Source of the DNA: Spongiibacteraceae bacterium
GTDB taxonomy: Bacteria; Pseudomonadota; Gammaproteobacteria; Pseudomonadales; PIVM01
Assembly: GCA_030618505.1 (NCBI GenBank)
Contig: JAUXDF010000248.1
Coordinates: 1-5,314 of the forward strand
DNA length: 5,314 nt
Direction of reading: 5' to 3'
Below the pieces are notes generated by a model. That model worked only from the letters and a program-made list of their open reading frames with translations. It made no database searches and had not been told where the DNA came from. This document shows, one piece after another, positions 1 through 5,314 of the stretch. The position numbers and the translations under genes are program-made. Numbering within the stretch: position 1 is the first letter of the stretch; each line of letters begins with the position of its first letter.

Positions 1-65
1 TTAATCGAAAGCAAAAACTGACTAATTTCTGCTTTCCCTCGCTACGAACGGTTAAACCCGACAGC

Positions 66-75
66 CTCCTAGGAG
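66..75. repeat. 10-bp perfect palindrome
   Basis: CTCCTAGGAG is self-complementary over all ten bases. It lies about 160 bases upstream of regB, and its right half provides the AGGAG that could act as a ribosome binding site for the doubtful small frame. No function can be assigned. It may be a chance palindrome. Confidence 0.3.
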
Positions 76-186
76 CTAGATTGGTGTTGGCCATGACCGG
101 ACTTAATTATCGAAAACTACCAGTTTCTGGATGGACACTAGCTAATAGTACCCACTGGAAGAAAAGAACTCTACAATTATCAACCC

Positions 187-201
187 GTGACAGTTTGTCG
201 C
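187..201. promoter_or_regulatory. Candidate RegA/PrrA-type binding site upstream of regB
   Basis: The sequence shows GTGAC at 187-191 and GTCGC at 197-201, separated by five bases. RegA/PrrA regulators are known to bind inverted half-sites of the form GCGNC and GNCGC with variable spacing. The right half matches perfectly and the left half has one mismatch. Relative to the transcription start predicted at 239, the site spans about -52 to -38, where an activator that compensates for a poor -35 box would sit. The neighbouring gene pair encodes exactly this type of regulator, so autoregulation is a reasonable inference. The motif is short and could occur by chance. Confidence 0.4.
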
Positions 202-226
202 AGCACCGCGAACCCGGCTATTCGGT

Positions 227-232
227 TATAAT
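227..232 (+). promoter_or_regulatory. Perfect -10 box for regB, positioned for a leaderless transcript
   Basis: TATAAT is a perfect sigma70 -10 hexamer, followed by six bases and then the regB ATG at 239. With standard spacing (-12 to -7) the A of the ATG would be +1. The bases just before the ATG show no Shine-Dalgarno sequence, which fits translation from a leaderless mRNA. The -35 region at optimal spacing (204-209, CACCGC) does not resemble TTGACA, so the promoter probably needs an activator or is weak. The alternative is that this AT-rich hexamer is a coincidence and regB is transcribed from further upstream. Confidence 0.5.
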
Positions 233-238
233 GCAAAT

Positions 239-1585
239 ATGAATGCATCAAAATCCAGCTACTCTTTTCCACTAACAGCCTCCAAGCTAAATCTCACCCG
301 GCTTATCTGGATAAGAACACTGGTGCTTGCTGCACAGCTTTTTGCCTTAAGCTATTGCAAAATTGCCGGCATCAAACTTGATTACACCATGCTCGGCATC
401 CTGCTTCTTATCACCTCGATTATCACTATTATCAGTTGGTGGCGCCTTAGCAACAAATGGCCCGTTACCGACCAGGAATACCTCTTACACCTGCTGGTCG
501 ACCTTTCGCTACTGACCGCACTACTTTATTTTAGCGGAGGTGCCACCAACCCTTTTGTCTCCTACTACCTGGTGCCGCTGTCAATATCAGCAGCGATATT
601 GCCCTGGAGATACACTTGGTTTGTGGCTGGAATTTCCTTACTCTGTTACAGCATGCTGCTGTTTTTTTACCAGCCGATTGATATTTTGATGCCAGCCATG
701 CAACACAATCATTCGCAATCGAAAACTATCAATCCCCATATCATCGGCATGTGGCTGAACTTTATGCTCAGCGCTGCCTTGATCACCTATTTTGTCGTAA
801 AAATGGCTTCTGCCCTTCGACAACAAGATGCCAGATTAAGCGCTGACCGAGAGGATGAACTTCGTGACGAGCAAATTATGGCGGTGGCAACACTGGCTGC
901 CGGCACCGCCCATGAACTGGGCACGCCCTTATCAACCATCGCCGTGTTGCTACACGAGATGGACAACGAACAGTATTTTAGTGATAACAAGGAAAACAAT
1001 ACTGAGCTAAAGCAAGACATCCAGCTACTGAAACAACAAGTCAGCAGCTGTAAAAATATTCTGCAAAACCTGGTTGCTGTGGCTGAAAAGCGCAGTCACA
1101 AAGAGCAGCAACTACAGGCAATTGATCAATTTATCGCACAGGTGCTTGAGCACTGGAAAATACTGCGACCAGATCTAAAATATCAATACCGTCAATTAAA
1201 CCCGCAAACTGCTCCCCAACTACTAACCGAAACAACTCTGGAGCAGGCCATCACCAACCTGCTTAATAACGCCGCCGACGCCAGTCGAGATTTGCTAGAG
1301 ATTGAACTGGACTGGGATATCGACAATATCACCCTCACCATCCGCGATGACGGCGATGGCATCTCGACTGAAATAGCGGAACAAATGGGCAAACCTTTTG
1401 TTTCTACCAAGGGAAAGGGTTTGGGACTGGGGCTTTTTCTGTCTCACTCCACCATCAGCCGTTATGGCGGCAGCATCAACCTATTTAATACTGACCAAGG
1501 CGGCACTCAGGCGGAATTGACGCTTCCTATCTATCAAGCAGCGACTACCAACAATATTAATAACAGCGAGCCCAGCCATGAATGA
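239..1585 (+). CDS. regB: RegB/PrrB/RoxS-family redox sensor histidine kinase
   Basis: This is an inner-membrane sensor kinase of 448 residues that phosphorylates its partner RegA according to the redox state of the respiratory chain. The N-terminal half has about six hydrophobic segments (roughly residues 23-40, 50-67, 83-98, 107-121, 125-144 and 168-190). The family's quinone-binding heptapeptide GGATNPF (GGxxNPF) is at 100-106. The phosphoacceptor H225 lies in the characteristic H-box AGTAHELGTPLSTIAV. C271, in VSSCKNIL, is at the position of the RegB redox cysteine that controls dimer disulfide formation. The ATP-binding domain follows, with N-box N340/N343, a G1 box DDGDG at 370-374 and a glycine lid KGKGLGLGLF at 391-400. 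All catalytic motifs are intact. The start is supported by the usual short pre-membrane leader (NLTRLIWIR). There is no Shine-Dalgarno sequence, and the 3' end overlaps regA by 8 bases. The name RoxS would be equally valid; the family assignment is firm. Confidence 0.96.
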   Translation: MNASKSSYSFPLTASKLNLTRLIWIRTLVLAAQLFALSYCKIAGIKLDYTMLGILLLITSIITIISWWRLSNKWPVTDQEYLLHLLVDLSLLTALLYFSGGATNPFVSYYLVPLSISAAILPWRYTWFVAGISLLCYSMLLFFYQPIDILMPAMQHNHSQSKTINPHIIGMWLNFMLSAALITYFVVKMASALRQQDARLSADREDELRDEQIMAVATLAAGTAHELGTPLSTIAVLLHEMDNEQYFSDNKENNTELKQDIQLLKQQVSSCKNILQNLVAVAEKRSHKEQQLQAIDQFIAQVLEHWKILRPDLKYQYRQLNPQTAPQLLTETTLEQAITNLLNNAADASRDLLEIELDWDIDNITLTIRDDGDGISTEIAEQMGKPFVSTKGKGLGLGLFLSHSTISRYGGSINLFNTDQGGTQAELTLPIYQAATTNNINNSEPSHE

Positions 1586-2117
1586 CAAGCAGCAGTATAT
1601 TTTACTGGTTGATGATGATCAGGCATTTTTAGCGGTATTGGAAAGGGCAATGAAACGACGAGCCTACACGGTTCATACCGCAACTAATTCCGAGCAGGCT
1701 TTGCGCCTTGCGCAGGAGTATAAATTTGAGCGTGCCGTCATTGATCTGAAAATGGTAGAAAGCTCGGGACTTCACTTGATTGAACCACTGAAGGCGATTA
1801 ACCCGGATATTGCCATCGTTATTCTAACGGGCTATTCAAGCATTACTACCGCCGTGGATGCGATAAAACTCGGTGCAGTTAACTACCTCAGCAAACCTGC
1901 CAACACCGATGAAATTCTCAACGCTTTTGAAAATACCAAGGGCAATGCCGATACCGTTGTGGCTGAAACCCCGCCTTCGATTGATCGTGTTGAATGGGAA
2001 CATATTCAAAAAATACTCAAAGAAAACGATGGTAATATTTCCGCCACCGCACGAGACCTGGGTATGCACCGAAGAACCTTGCAGCGTAAGCTACAAAAAC
2101 GTCCGGTTAGACGCTGA
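1578..2117 (+). CDS. regA: RegA/PrrA/RoxR-family response regulator
   Basis: This cytoplasmic DNA-binding response regulator of 179 residues matches the usual compact RegA length. The receiver domain (about residues 7-120) has the acidic pocket D12-D14, the phosphoacceptor D56 in VIDLKM, T84 in ILTGY and K106 in LSKP, so phosphorylation chemistry is intact. After a short linker with several prolines (about 131-134), residues 140-176 form a Fis-type helix-turn-helix. It contains GNISATARDLGMHRRTLQRK, close to invariant in the RegA family and implying conserved DNA specificity (GCGNC/GNCGC half-sites). Its ATG lies inside the last codons of regB (ATGAATGA, 8-base overlap). Only a weak GAG stands upstream, so translational coupling to regB is likely. 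Known family targets include respiration, terminal oxidases and electron-transfer genes. No intrinsic terminator follows, so read-through towards the cytochrome b561 gene is possible. Confidence 0.96.
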   Translation: MNDKQQYILLVDDDQAFLAVLERAMKRRAYTVHTATNSEQALRLAQEYKFERAVIDLKMVESSGLHLIEPLKAINPDIAIVILTGYSSITTAVDAIKLGAVNYLSKPANTDEILNAFENTKGNADTVVAETPPSIDRVEWEHIQKILKENDGNISATARDLGMHRRTLQRKLQKRPVRR

Positions 2118-2126
2118 GAATATTTT

Positions 2127-2145
2127 ACGTCAAGAGTCTGGACGC
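2127..2145. promoter_or_regulatory. Weak candidate RegA site between regA and the cytochrome b561 gene
   Basis: ACGTC at 2127-2131 and GACGC at 2141-2145 form imperfect GCGNC/GNCGC-type half-sites separated by nine bases. RegA/PrrA sites tolerate variable spacing, and the site lies about 75 bases before the cytochrome b561 start, a position suitable for regulation. One half-site has a mismatch and the spacing is long, so this is only suggestive. Confidence 0.2.
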
Positions 2146-2159
2146 CCCACTAAATTAAT

Positions 2160-2175
2160 TTTATATTAATATAAA
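2160..2175. promoter_or_regulatory. 16-bp perfect AT palindrome upstream of the cytochrome b561 gene
   Basis: TTTATATTAATATAAA is perfectly self-complementary and ends 45 bases before the cytochrome b561 ATG. It contains -10-like hexamers (TATATT, TATAAA), and another, TATAAC, follows at 2184-2189, but no convincing -35 box is paired with any of them. It could be an operator for a dimeric regulator, promoter DNA that melts easily, or an AT-rich coincidence. It does not fit the FNR/ANR consensus TTGAT-N4-ATCAA. Confidence 0.35.
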
Positions 2176-2220
2176 CAGGTACTTATAACGCACGCCAATT
2201 CACAAGGGATCAACACAAAA

Positions 2221-2766
2221 ATGCTAGCAAACGACAACAAAAATTACGGCTTAATTTCCAAACTGCTTCACTGGGCTATTGCACTGGCTATTTTTGGCTT
2301 ACTGGGTCTTGGCATTTACATGGAAGGACTGGAAAAAGCCAACCCTGATCGACAGGGAATCTACGCCCTGCACAAAGCCGTCGGCTCACTGGTGTTATTC
2401 TTTGCCGCTTTTCGTATTGTCTGGAATAGAGTAAGCCCAGCGCCGGCGCTTCCCGATGCATTGCAGGGTTTTGAGCGTATTCTGCCCAAAGTAATTGTTG
2501 GCCTACTCTATTTGCTGATGCTCGCCACACCCTTTATGGGCATTATGATGACTCAACTCTACGGCATGCCAGTCAATATCTTTGATTTTTTCCAGCTACC
2601 TACGCTGGTTGCCAAGAACAAGGAGCTGGCAGAGACTGTTCGCGAACTACACGGCATATTGGCCTGGACGATGCTCACGTTGATTGTTTTGCATTTGCTG
2701 GGGGCAGTAAAACACCGCATTAAAAACCGGGGTGGTGAAACTGATATTTTGGGACGAATGCTTTGA
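2221..2766 (+). CDS. Prokaryotic cytochrome b561 family membrane protein
   Basis: This is a four-helix, b-haem-binding inner-membrane protein of 181 residues, the standard length for bacterial cytochrome b561 (YodB/CybB type). Hydrophobic segments lie at about residues 14-33, 47-66, 90-110 and 145-163. Candidate haem-ligand histidines are H17 (in KLLHW, the family start signature), H51 (in ALHKAVG), H144 (in ELHGILAW) and H158 (in VLHLLGA). H165 (in VKHRI) lies just after the last helix. Family members move electrons between quinones and other carriers; E. coli CybB has been described as a superoxide:ubiquinone oxidoreductase. The substrate here is unknown. A modest AAGGG at 2204-2208 precedes the ATG by 12 bases. 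The gene ends in tandem stops (TGA TAG) and converges on argG. Its position 103 bases after regA suggests, without proving, that it is a redox-regulated target or partner. Confidence 0.93.
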   Translation: MLANDNKNYGLISKLLHWAIALAIFGLLGLGIYMEGLEKANPDRQGIYALHKAVGSLVLFFAAFRIVWNRVSPAPALPDALQGFERILPKVIVGLLYLLMLATPFMGIMMTQLYGMPVNIFDFFQLPTLVAKNKELAETVRELHGILAWTMLTLIVLHLLGAVKHRIKNRGGETDILGRML

Positions 2767-2768
2767 TA

Positions 2769-2779
2769 GGGGACTCCCC
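2769..2779. repeat. Short hairpin GGGGACTCCCC
   Basis: Four G and four C bases flank a three-base loop immediately after the cytochrome b561 stop codons. No U-tract follows. It may add to 3'-end structure of the transcript together with the large palindrome ten bases downstream. Confidence 0.3.
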
Positions 2780-2788
2780 ACTTCATTC

Positions 2789-2843
2789 GTAGGGTGCGGC
2801 CCCCGCACCAACATTAAGCAATGGTGCGGGGGCCGCACCCTAC
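2789..2843. repeat. Nested REP-like palindrome between convergent genes
   Basis: Two 22-bp arms (2789-2810 and 2822-2843) are perfect reverse complements around an 11-base AT-rich loop. Each arm is itself an inverted repeat: GGTGCGG-CCC-CCGCACC at 2793-2809 and GGTGCGG-GGG-CCGCACC at 2823-2839. The DNA or RNA can therefore fold as one long stem or as two small hairpins. The GTAGGGTGCG edge resembles dispersed REP-type palindromes that I recall from many proteobacteria; this is recollection, not a search. It ends 6 bases beyond the argG stop and begins 22 bases after the cytochrome b561 stop. A U-tract is absent on both strands, so a canonical intrinsic terminator is not supported. A bidirectional mRNA 3' stabiliser or read-through barrier is plausible. 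Confidence 0.85.
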
Positions 2844-2849
2844 ATCCAA

Positions 2850-4070
2850 CTACAATTGCGAGCGGCCCTTATTAGCGGCAATACGCATACGCAGGGCATT
2901 AAGCTTAATAAAACCTTCCGCATCCTTCTGATCATAAGCACCGGCATCATCTTCAAAGGTCGCGATAGCCTCATCAAACAGACTCTGTTCTGATTGGCGA
3001 CCAGCAACAATAACATTACCTTTATACAGTTTGAGCCGCACCACGCCATTAACAAACTTCTGCGAATCATCAATCGCTGCCTGCAACATTTGACGCTCGG
3101 GTGACCACCAGTAACCGTTATAAACCAGTAACGCATAACGGGGCATTAACTCGTCTTTCAGATGAGCCACTTCACGATCCAAAGTTAGCGATTCAATCGC
3201 ACGGTGGGCGCGCAACATAATGGTACCGCCCGGTGTTTCATAACAACCGCGAGACTTCATGCCCACATAACGGTTTTCAACAATATCCAGGCGTCCAATA
3301 CCGTTATCACCACCGACCTTATTGAGATAAGCCAGTACCTCAGCCGCTGACATCGCTTTGCCATCAATGGCGACAATATCGCCTTGCTGATAAGTCAGCT
3401 CAAGATAAGTTGGCTGATCCGGCGCAGCTTCTGGGGAAACACTCCAGCGCCACATATCTTCTTCAGCCTCTGCCCAAGGATCTTCCAAGATGCCGCCTTC
3501 GTAGGAAATATGCAGCAGGTTGGCATCCATTGAATAGGGGGATTTTTTCTTCTGACCGGCATAGTCCACTGAAATATCGTGGGTGGCACAATAGTCCATC
3601 AGTGTTTCGCGAGAAGTCAGGTCCCACTCACGCCAGGGTGCAATCACCTTAACACCAGGCTTAAGCGCATAAGCACCCAATTCAAAACGCACCTGATCAT
3701 TGCCCTTACCGGTAGCACCATGGGAAATGGCATCAGCGTTGGTTTCGTTAGCAATTTCGATCAAACGTTTGGCAATTAGCGGACGGGCTATAGAGGTACC
3801 CAGCAGGTATTCGCCTTCATAGATGGTATTGGCGCGAAACATCGGGAAAACAAAATCACGGACAAACTCTTCACGAAGGTCATCAATGTAGATTTCTTTG
3901 ACGCCCAGCGCCTCCGCTTTGGCACGCGCTGGCTCGACCTCCTCGCCCTGCCCGATATCGGCGGTAAATGTGACCACTTCGCACTGATAGGTATCCTGCA
4001 ACCAGCGCACGATGACTGAGGTATCAAGACCACCAGAGTAGGCCAGCACTACCTTGTTAATATCGGACAT
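2850..4070 (-). CDS. argG: Argininosuccinate synthase
   Basis: This cytoplasmic enzyme joins citrulline and aspartate with ATP to form argininosuccinate, AMP and pyrophosphate, the penultimate step of arginine synthesis. The protein has 406 residues, the usual length for the common bacterial type. The ATP pyrophosphatase P-loop AYSGGLDTS is at residues 10-18. The second signature, SHGATGKGNDQVRFE, is at 116-130. ADIGQGEE (37-44), YEGEYLLGTSIARPLIA (84-100) and SPYSMDANLLH (177-187) are also typical and intact. The start is the first ATG, with GGAG seven bases upstream, and the N-terminus MSDINKVVLAYSGG aligns with known family starts. It lies 360 bases downstream of motY on the same strand but probably has its own promoter. 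No ARG box was identifiable upstream. Confidence 0.98.
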   Translation of the reverse strand: MSDINKVVLAYSGGLDTSVIVRWLQDTYQCEVVTFTADIGQGEEVEPARAKAEALGVKEIYIDDLREEFVRDFVFPMFRANTIYEGEYLLGTSIARPLIAKRLIEIANETNADAISHGATGKGNDQVRFELGAYALKPGVKVIAPWREWDLTSRETLMDYCATHDISVDYAGQKKKSPYSMDANLLHISYEGGILEDPWAEAEEDMWRWSVSPEAAPDQPTYLELTYQQGDIVAIDGKAMSAAEVLAYLNKVGGDNGIGRLDIVENRYVGMKSRGCYETPGGTIMLRAHRAIESLTLDREVAHLKDELMPRYALLVYNGYWWSPERQMLQAAIDDSQKFVNGVVRLKLYKGNVIVAGRQSEQSLFDEAIATFEDDAGAYDQKDAEGFIKLNALRMRIAANKGRSQL

Positions 4071-4077
4071 AAAATGA

Positions 4078-4081
4078 CTCC
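4078..4081 (-). promoter_or_regulatory. Ribosome binding site of argG
   Basis: GGAG on the minus strand lies seven bases before the argG ATG, an optimal Shine-Dalgarno distance, and supports the chosen start. Confidence 0.75.
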
Positions 4082-4163
4082 GCTTGAAAAATAGACAGTG
4101 GTAGCCTCACTCATCCGTGTATAGCTACATACGAAGCAGGACGGGGCAACCGAAAGGGCGCAT

Positions 4164-4192
4164 ATTCTAAACCTGATGAAGGCAGATGCCTA
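4164..4192 (-). promoter_or_regulatory. Predicted sigma70 promoter of argG
   Basis: On the minus strand TAGGCA (4192-4187, four of six matches to TTGACA) is followed after exactly 17 bases by TAGAAT (4169-4164, five of six matches to TATAAT). This would give an untranslated leader of roughly 85-90 bases before argG. The promoter lies between the MITE-like element and argG and is not disrupted by it. No transcription data are available; weaker alternatives nearby (for example TATACA closer to the gene) lack a -35 partner. Confidence 0.5.
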
Positions 4193-4234
4193 GTGCGGAT
4201 TTAATTCTACTACGAATGCGAACTCCGCAAAACA

Positions 4235-4392
4235 GGGGGAGTCAATGGCATTCACTTAATGAATCTCCTATACCTGTAGCCTTGATTGAGCCTGTGAAAT
4301 CAGGGAAATTGCTAGACTTATCCCCGGTTTTTGCAAGCTCAAGCCAGGCGACGGGGGCATTTTGCTCTTAAGTGAATGCCATTGGGGGGGGT
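4235..4392. repeat. Near-perfect 8-bp direct repeat flanking the MITE-like element (possible target duplication)
   Basis: GGGGGAGT at 4235-4242 and GGGGGGGT at 4385-4392 abut the outer ends of the 17-bp terminal inverted repeats and match at seven of eight positions. This is what an aged target-site duplication would look like. Both copies are G-rich, so chance or slippage in the eight-G run (4384-4391) weakens the argument. Confidence 0.4.
4243..4384. mobile_element. MITE-like non-autonomous element, possibly derived from an IS4-family insertion sequence
   Basis: The element is 142 bp long and bounded by perfect 17-bp terminal inverted repeats: CAATGGCATTCACTTAA at 4243-4259 and its exact reverse complement at 4368-4384. 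The interior has no convincing coding frame and no transposase, so it would need an enzyme supplied elsewhere. The inner end of the repeat, with ACTTAA, resembles termini of some IS4-family elements such as IS231, and I infer this relationship from memory only. A smaller palindrome, ATTCA-N5-TGAAT, spans the left inner edge (4250-4264), and CCCCG/CGGGG (4322-4326, 4352-4356) could form an internal stem. It sits between motY and argG, about 50 bases upstream of the argG -35 box. Confidence 0.7.
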
Positions 4393-4430
4393 TAACTCTC
4401 TTTACAAATGCTTACTCTGCTTACCGGTGC

Positions 4431-5306
4431 CTATTCTCTTTCGAGCCTGATAGTAACACGCCGATGAAATTGACGATTGGCGCTGCTATTATTCTTTCTC
4501 ACAGGATAACGCTCACCATGGTAGCGCAAAGTAATTTCGTCCTCGGCAATACCATTTTTGGTGAGATAGCTATTCACCGCCTCCGCGCGTTTTTTGGAGA
4601 GATCGAGGTTATACAGACGCTCAGCGATATCGTCGGTATGGCCATCAACGTAGAATCCATTCACGGAGGGGTCAGCCTTTACATAAAGCACAATCAAATC
4701 AAGCTTGCGCTTAGTCTCCGGGGAAATATCTGACTTATCGGTAGCAAAATGAACACGAGTACGGCGAATCTGATCAAAATTAATCGGCAGTAAATTCGCC
4801 AAACAGTCACGATATTGCTGATAAGCGGCGCGAAATGCTACCGATGAGAGACTAACATCAATTAACTCATCCTCACCATACCAAGACATACGACTAAAAG
4901 CCGGTGCCTTGCCTTTTTCCAGCTCCGCCAGCAGTCGGGTTGCCAGCCTTTTCTTCAACTTAATCGGCTGCTTTGAGGATGAAACACCAACATCACCAAT
5001 AGAGACACTCAAACCCGGCTTCCATTCAGAGGCATTGGAAACCAACAGCGCCTTGCCCTTATTCATCGGGCTGGGAAATGATTTGAGAAAAAATCGTTGG
5101 TACTCACCGGCACGGTAGGCAAATACCGCCTCACCGTAAATAGGAATGGGCTGAGTCATACGGCACTCAAAAACAGACAGATCGGTAATCCACTGCGCCT
5201 CATCCATCGGCGCACGGTAGCTTAATGACCACACCAGCGTAGGCGATAACATCGCCACAGCGCTGATCGTGCAAAGTAGTGTTTTGAGAAATGTCGATTT
5301 TTTCAT
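4431..5306 (-). CDS. motY: MotY, flagellar T-ring protein with OmpA-like peptidoglycan-binding domain
   Basis: This periplasmic protein of 291 residues is close to the length of Vibrio MotY. A signal peptide is evident: a MKKSTFLK basic start, a hydrophobic core to about residue 22 and likely cleavage near residue 27. The N-terminal MotY domain follows, with W39, FECRM at 46-50, PIYGEAVF at 55-62 and RAGE at 65-68. C48 and C168 lie 120 residues apart, matching the disulfide pair reported in Vibrio MotY. The C-terminal OmpA-like domain (about 175-290) has VHFATDKSDI, DGHTD at 221-225 and YNLDLSKKRA at 232-241; D225 and R240 are the expected peptidoglycan-contacting pair. MotY forms the T-ring that anchors stator units around the flagellar basal body. 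Only eight bases precede the ATG in this window, so promoter and ribosome binding site cannot be judged. A generic OmpA-family lipoprotein is excluded because no lipobox is present. Confidence 0.93.
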   Translation of the reverse strand: MKKSTFLKTLLCTISAVAMLSPTLVWSLSYRAPMDEAQWITDLSVFECRMTQPIPIYGEAVFAYRAGEYQRFFLKSFPSPMNKGKALLVSNASEWKPGLSVSIGDVGVSSSKQPIKLKKRLATRLLAELEKGKAPAFSRMSWYGEDELIDVSLSSVAFRAAYQQYRDCLANLLPINFDQIRRTRVHFATDKSDISPETKRKLDLIVLYVKADPSVNGFYVDGHTDDIAERLYNLDLSKKRAEAVNSYLTKNGIAEDEITLRYHGERYPVRKNNSSANRQFHRRVTIRLERE

Positions 5307-5314
5307 GGCAGTAG

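Larger units (their letters stand above)
3..242 (+). other. Open reading frame of doubtful coding status, open at the window edge, overlapping the regB start
   Basis: Frame 3 stays open from the window edge for 79 codons and ends in a TGA that overlaps the regB ATG as ATGA. An AGGAG at 71-75 lies 8 bases before a GTG at 84, so a peptide of about 52 residues starting there is possible. It would contain a short stretch like LVLAMTGLNYRKLPVSGW and end in SVIMQI. I recognise no protein family, the composition is not convincingly protein-like, and a chance open frame of this size is not rare. If real, it would be a small leader gene translationally coupled to regB. It could equally be the tail of a degraded gene or plain intergenic DNA. 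Confidence 0.15.

Noticed and set aside
1..94. Minus-strand gene starting at 94 and running off the left edge
   Set aside because: The frame is open for about 31 codons, but there is no ribosome binding site before the ATG and the translation resembles no family I know.
2789..2843. Strong bidirectional intrinsic terminator
   Set aside because: The stem is GC-rich and well placed, but no run of T follows it on either strand, so a canonical Rho-independent terminator is not supported. It is annotated as a REP-like palindrome instead.
2840..3136. 98-residue minus-strand frame at the argG 3' end
   Set aside because: It lies in another frame inside argG, whose protein motifs are intact; there is no sign of a frameshift.
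4071..4264. ArgR (ARG box) operator upstream of argG
   Set aside because: The only ATTCA/TGAAT pair (4250-4264) is in the wrong arrangement for the TGAAT-N4-ATTCA ARG box and belongs to the edge of the MITE-like element.
4186..4371. 61-residue plus-strand frame in the motY-argG gap
   Set aside because: It runs through the argG promoter and most of the MITE-like element, has no ribosome binding site and shows no recognisable protein features.
4362..4733. 123-residue plus-strand frame
   Set aside because: Most of it is antisense to the firmly identified motY C-terminal domain, so it is a shadow frame.
1..5314. CRISPR array, tRNA, rRNA or phage defence system
   Set aside because: No regularly spaced repeats, no tRNA-like cloverleaf or rRNA segment, and no defence-related protein were seen; all confident genes are housekeeping or regulatory.

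Overview
The window looks like chromosomal core DNA of a marine-type gammaproteobacterium related to the Pseudomonas/Cellvibrio lineage. The reasons are a RegB/RegA (RoxS/RoxR-type) redox two-component pair, a MotY of the gammaproteobacterial flagellar T-ring type, and argG directly downstream of motY, an order I recall from Pseudomonas aeruginosa. Base composition looks moderate, without strong GC bias. The exact taxon cannot be fixed from the sequence.

Layout. Positions 1-238 hold no recognisable gene. They carry a probable regB promoter with a perfect TATAAT placed so that transcription would begin at the A of the regB ATG, and upstream of it a RegA-like inverted repeat. Next come regB (239-1585, +) and regA (1578-2117, +), which overlap by 8 bases. 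After a 103-base AT-rich spacer with a 16-bp perfect palindrome comes a cytochrome b561-family gene (2221-2766, +). It converges on argG (2850-4070, -). The short gap between them is filled by a nested palindrome with 22-bp perfect arms, resembling a REP-type element. Upstream of argG there is a good sigma70-like promoter. Behind that lies a 142-bp MITE-like element with 17-bp perfect terminal inverted repeats and an 8-bp near-perfect flanking direct repeat. motY (4431-5306, -) closes the window.

How the genes work together. RegB senses the respiratory/quinone state through its membrane GGxxNPF motif and a redox cysteine, and phosphorylates RegA, a response regulator with a Fis-type DNA-binding helix-turn-helix. 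The neighbouring haem-binding cytochrome b561 is a plausible redox partner or target, but that is inferred from position only. argG (arginine synthesis) and motY (flagellar stator ring) are unrelated housekeeping functions. The most notable non-coding features are the possible leaderless, autoregulated regB promoter, the nested palindrome, and the MITE between motY and argG.
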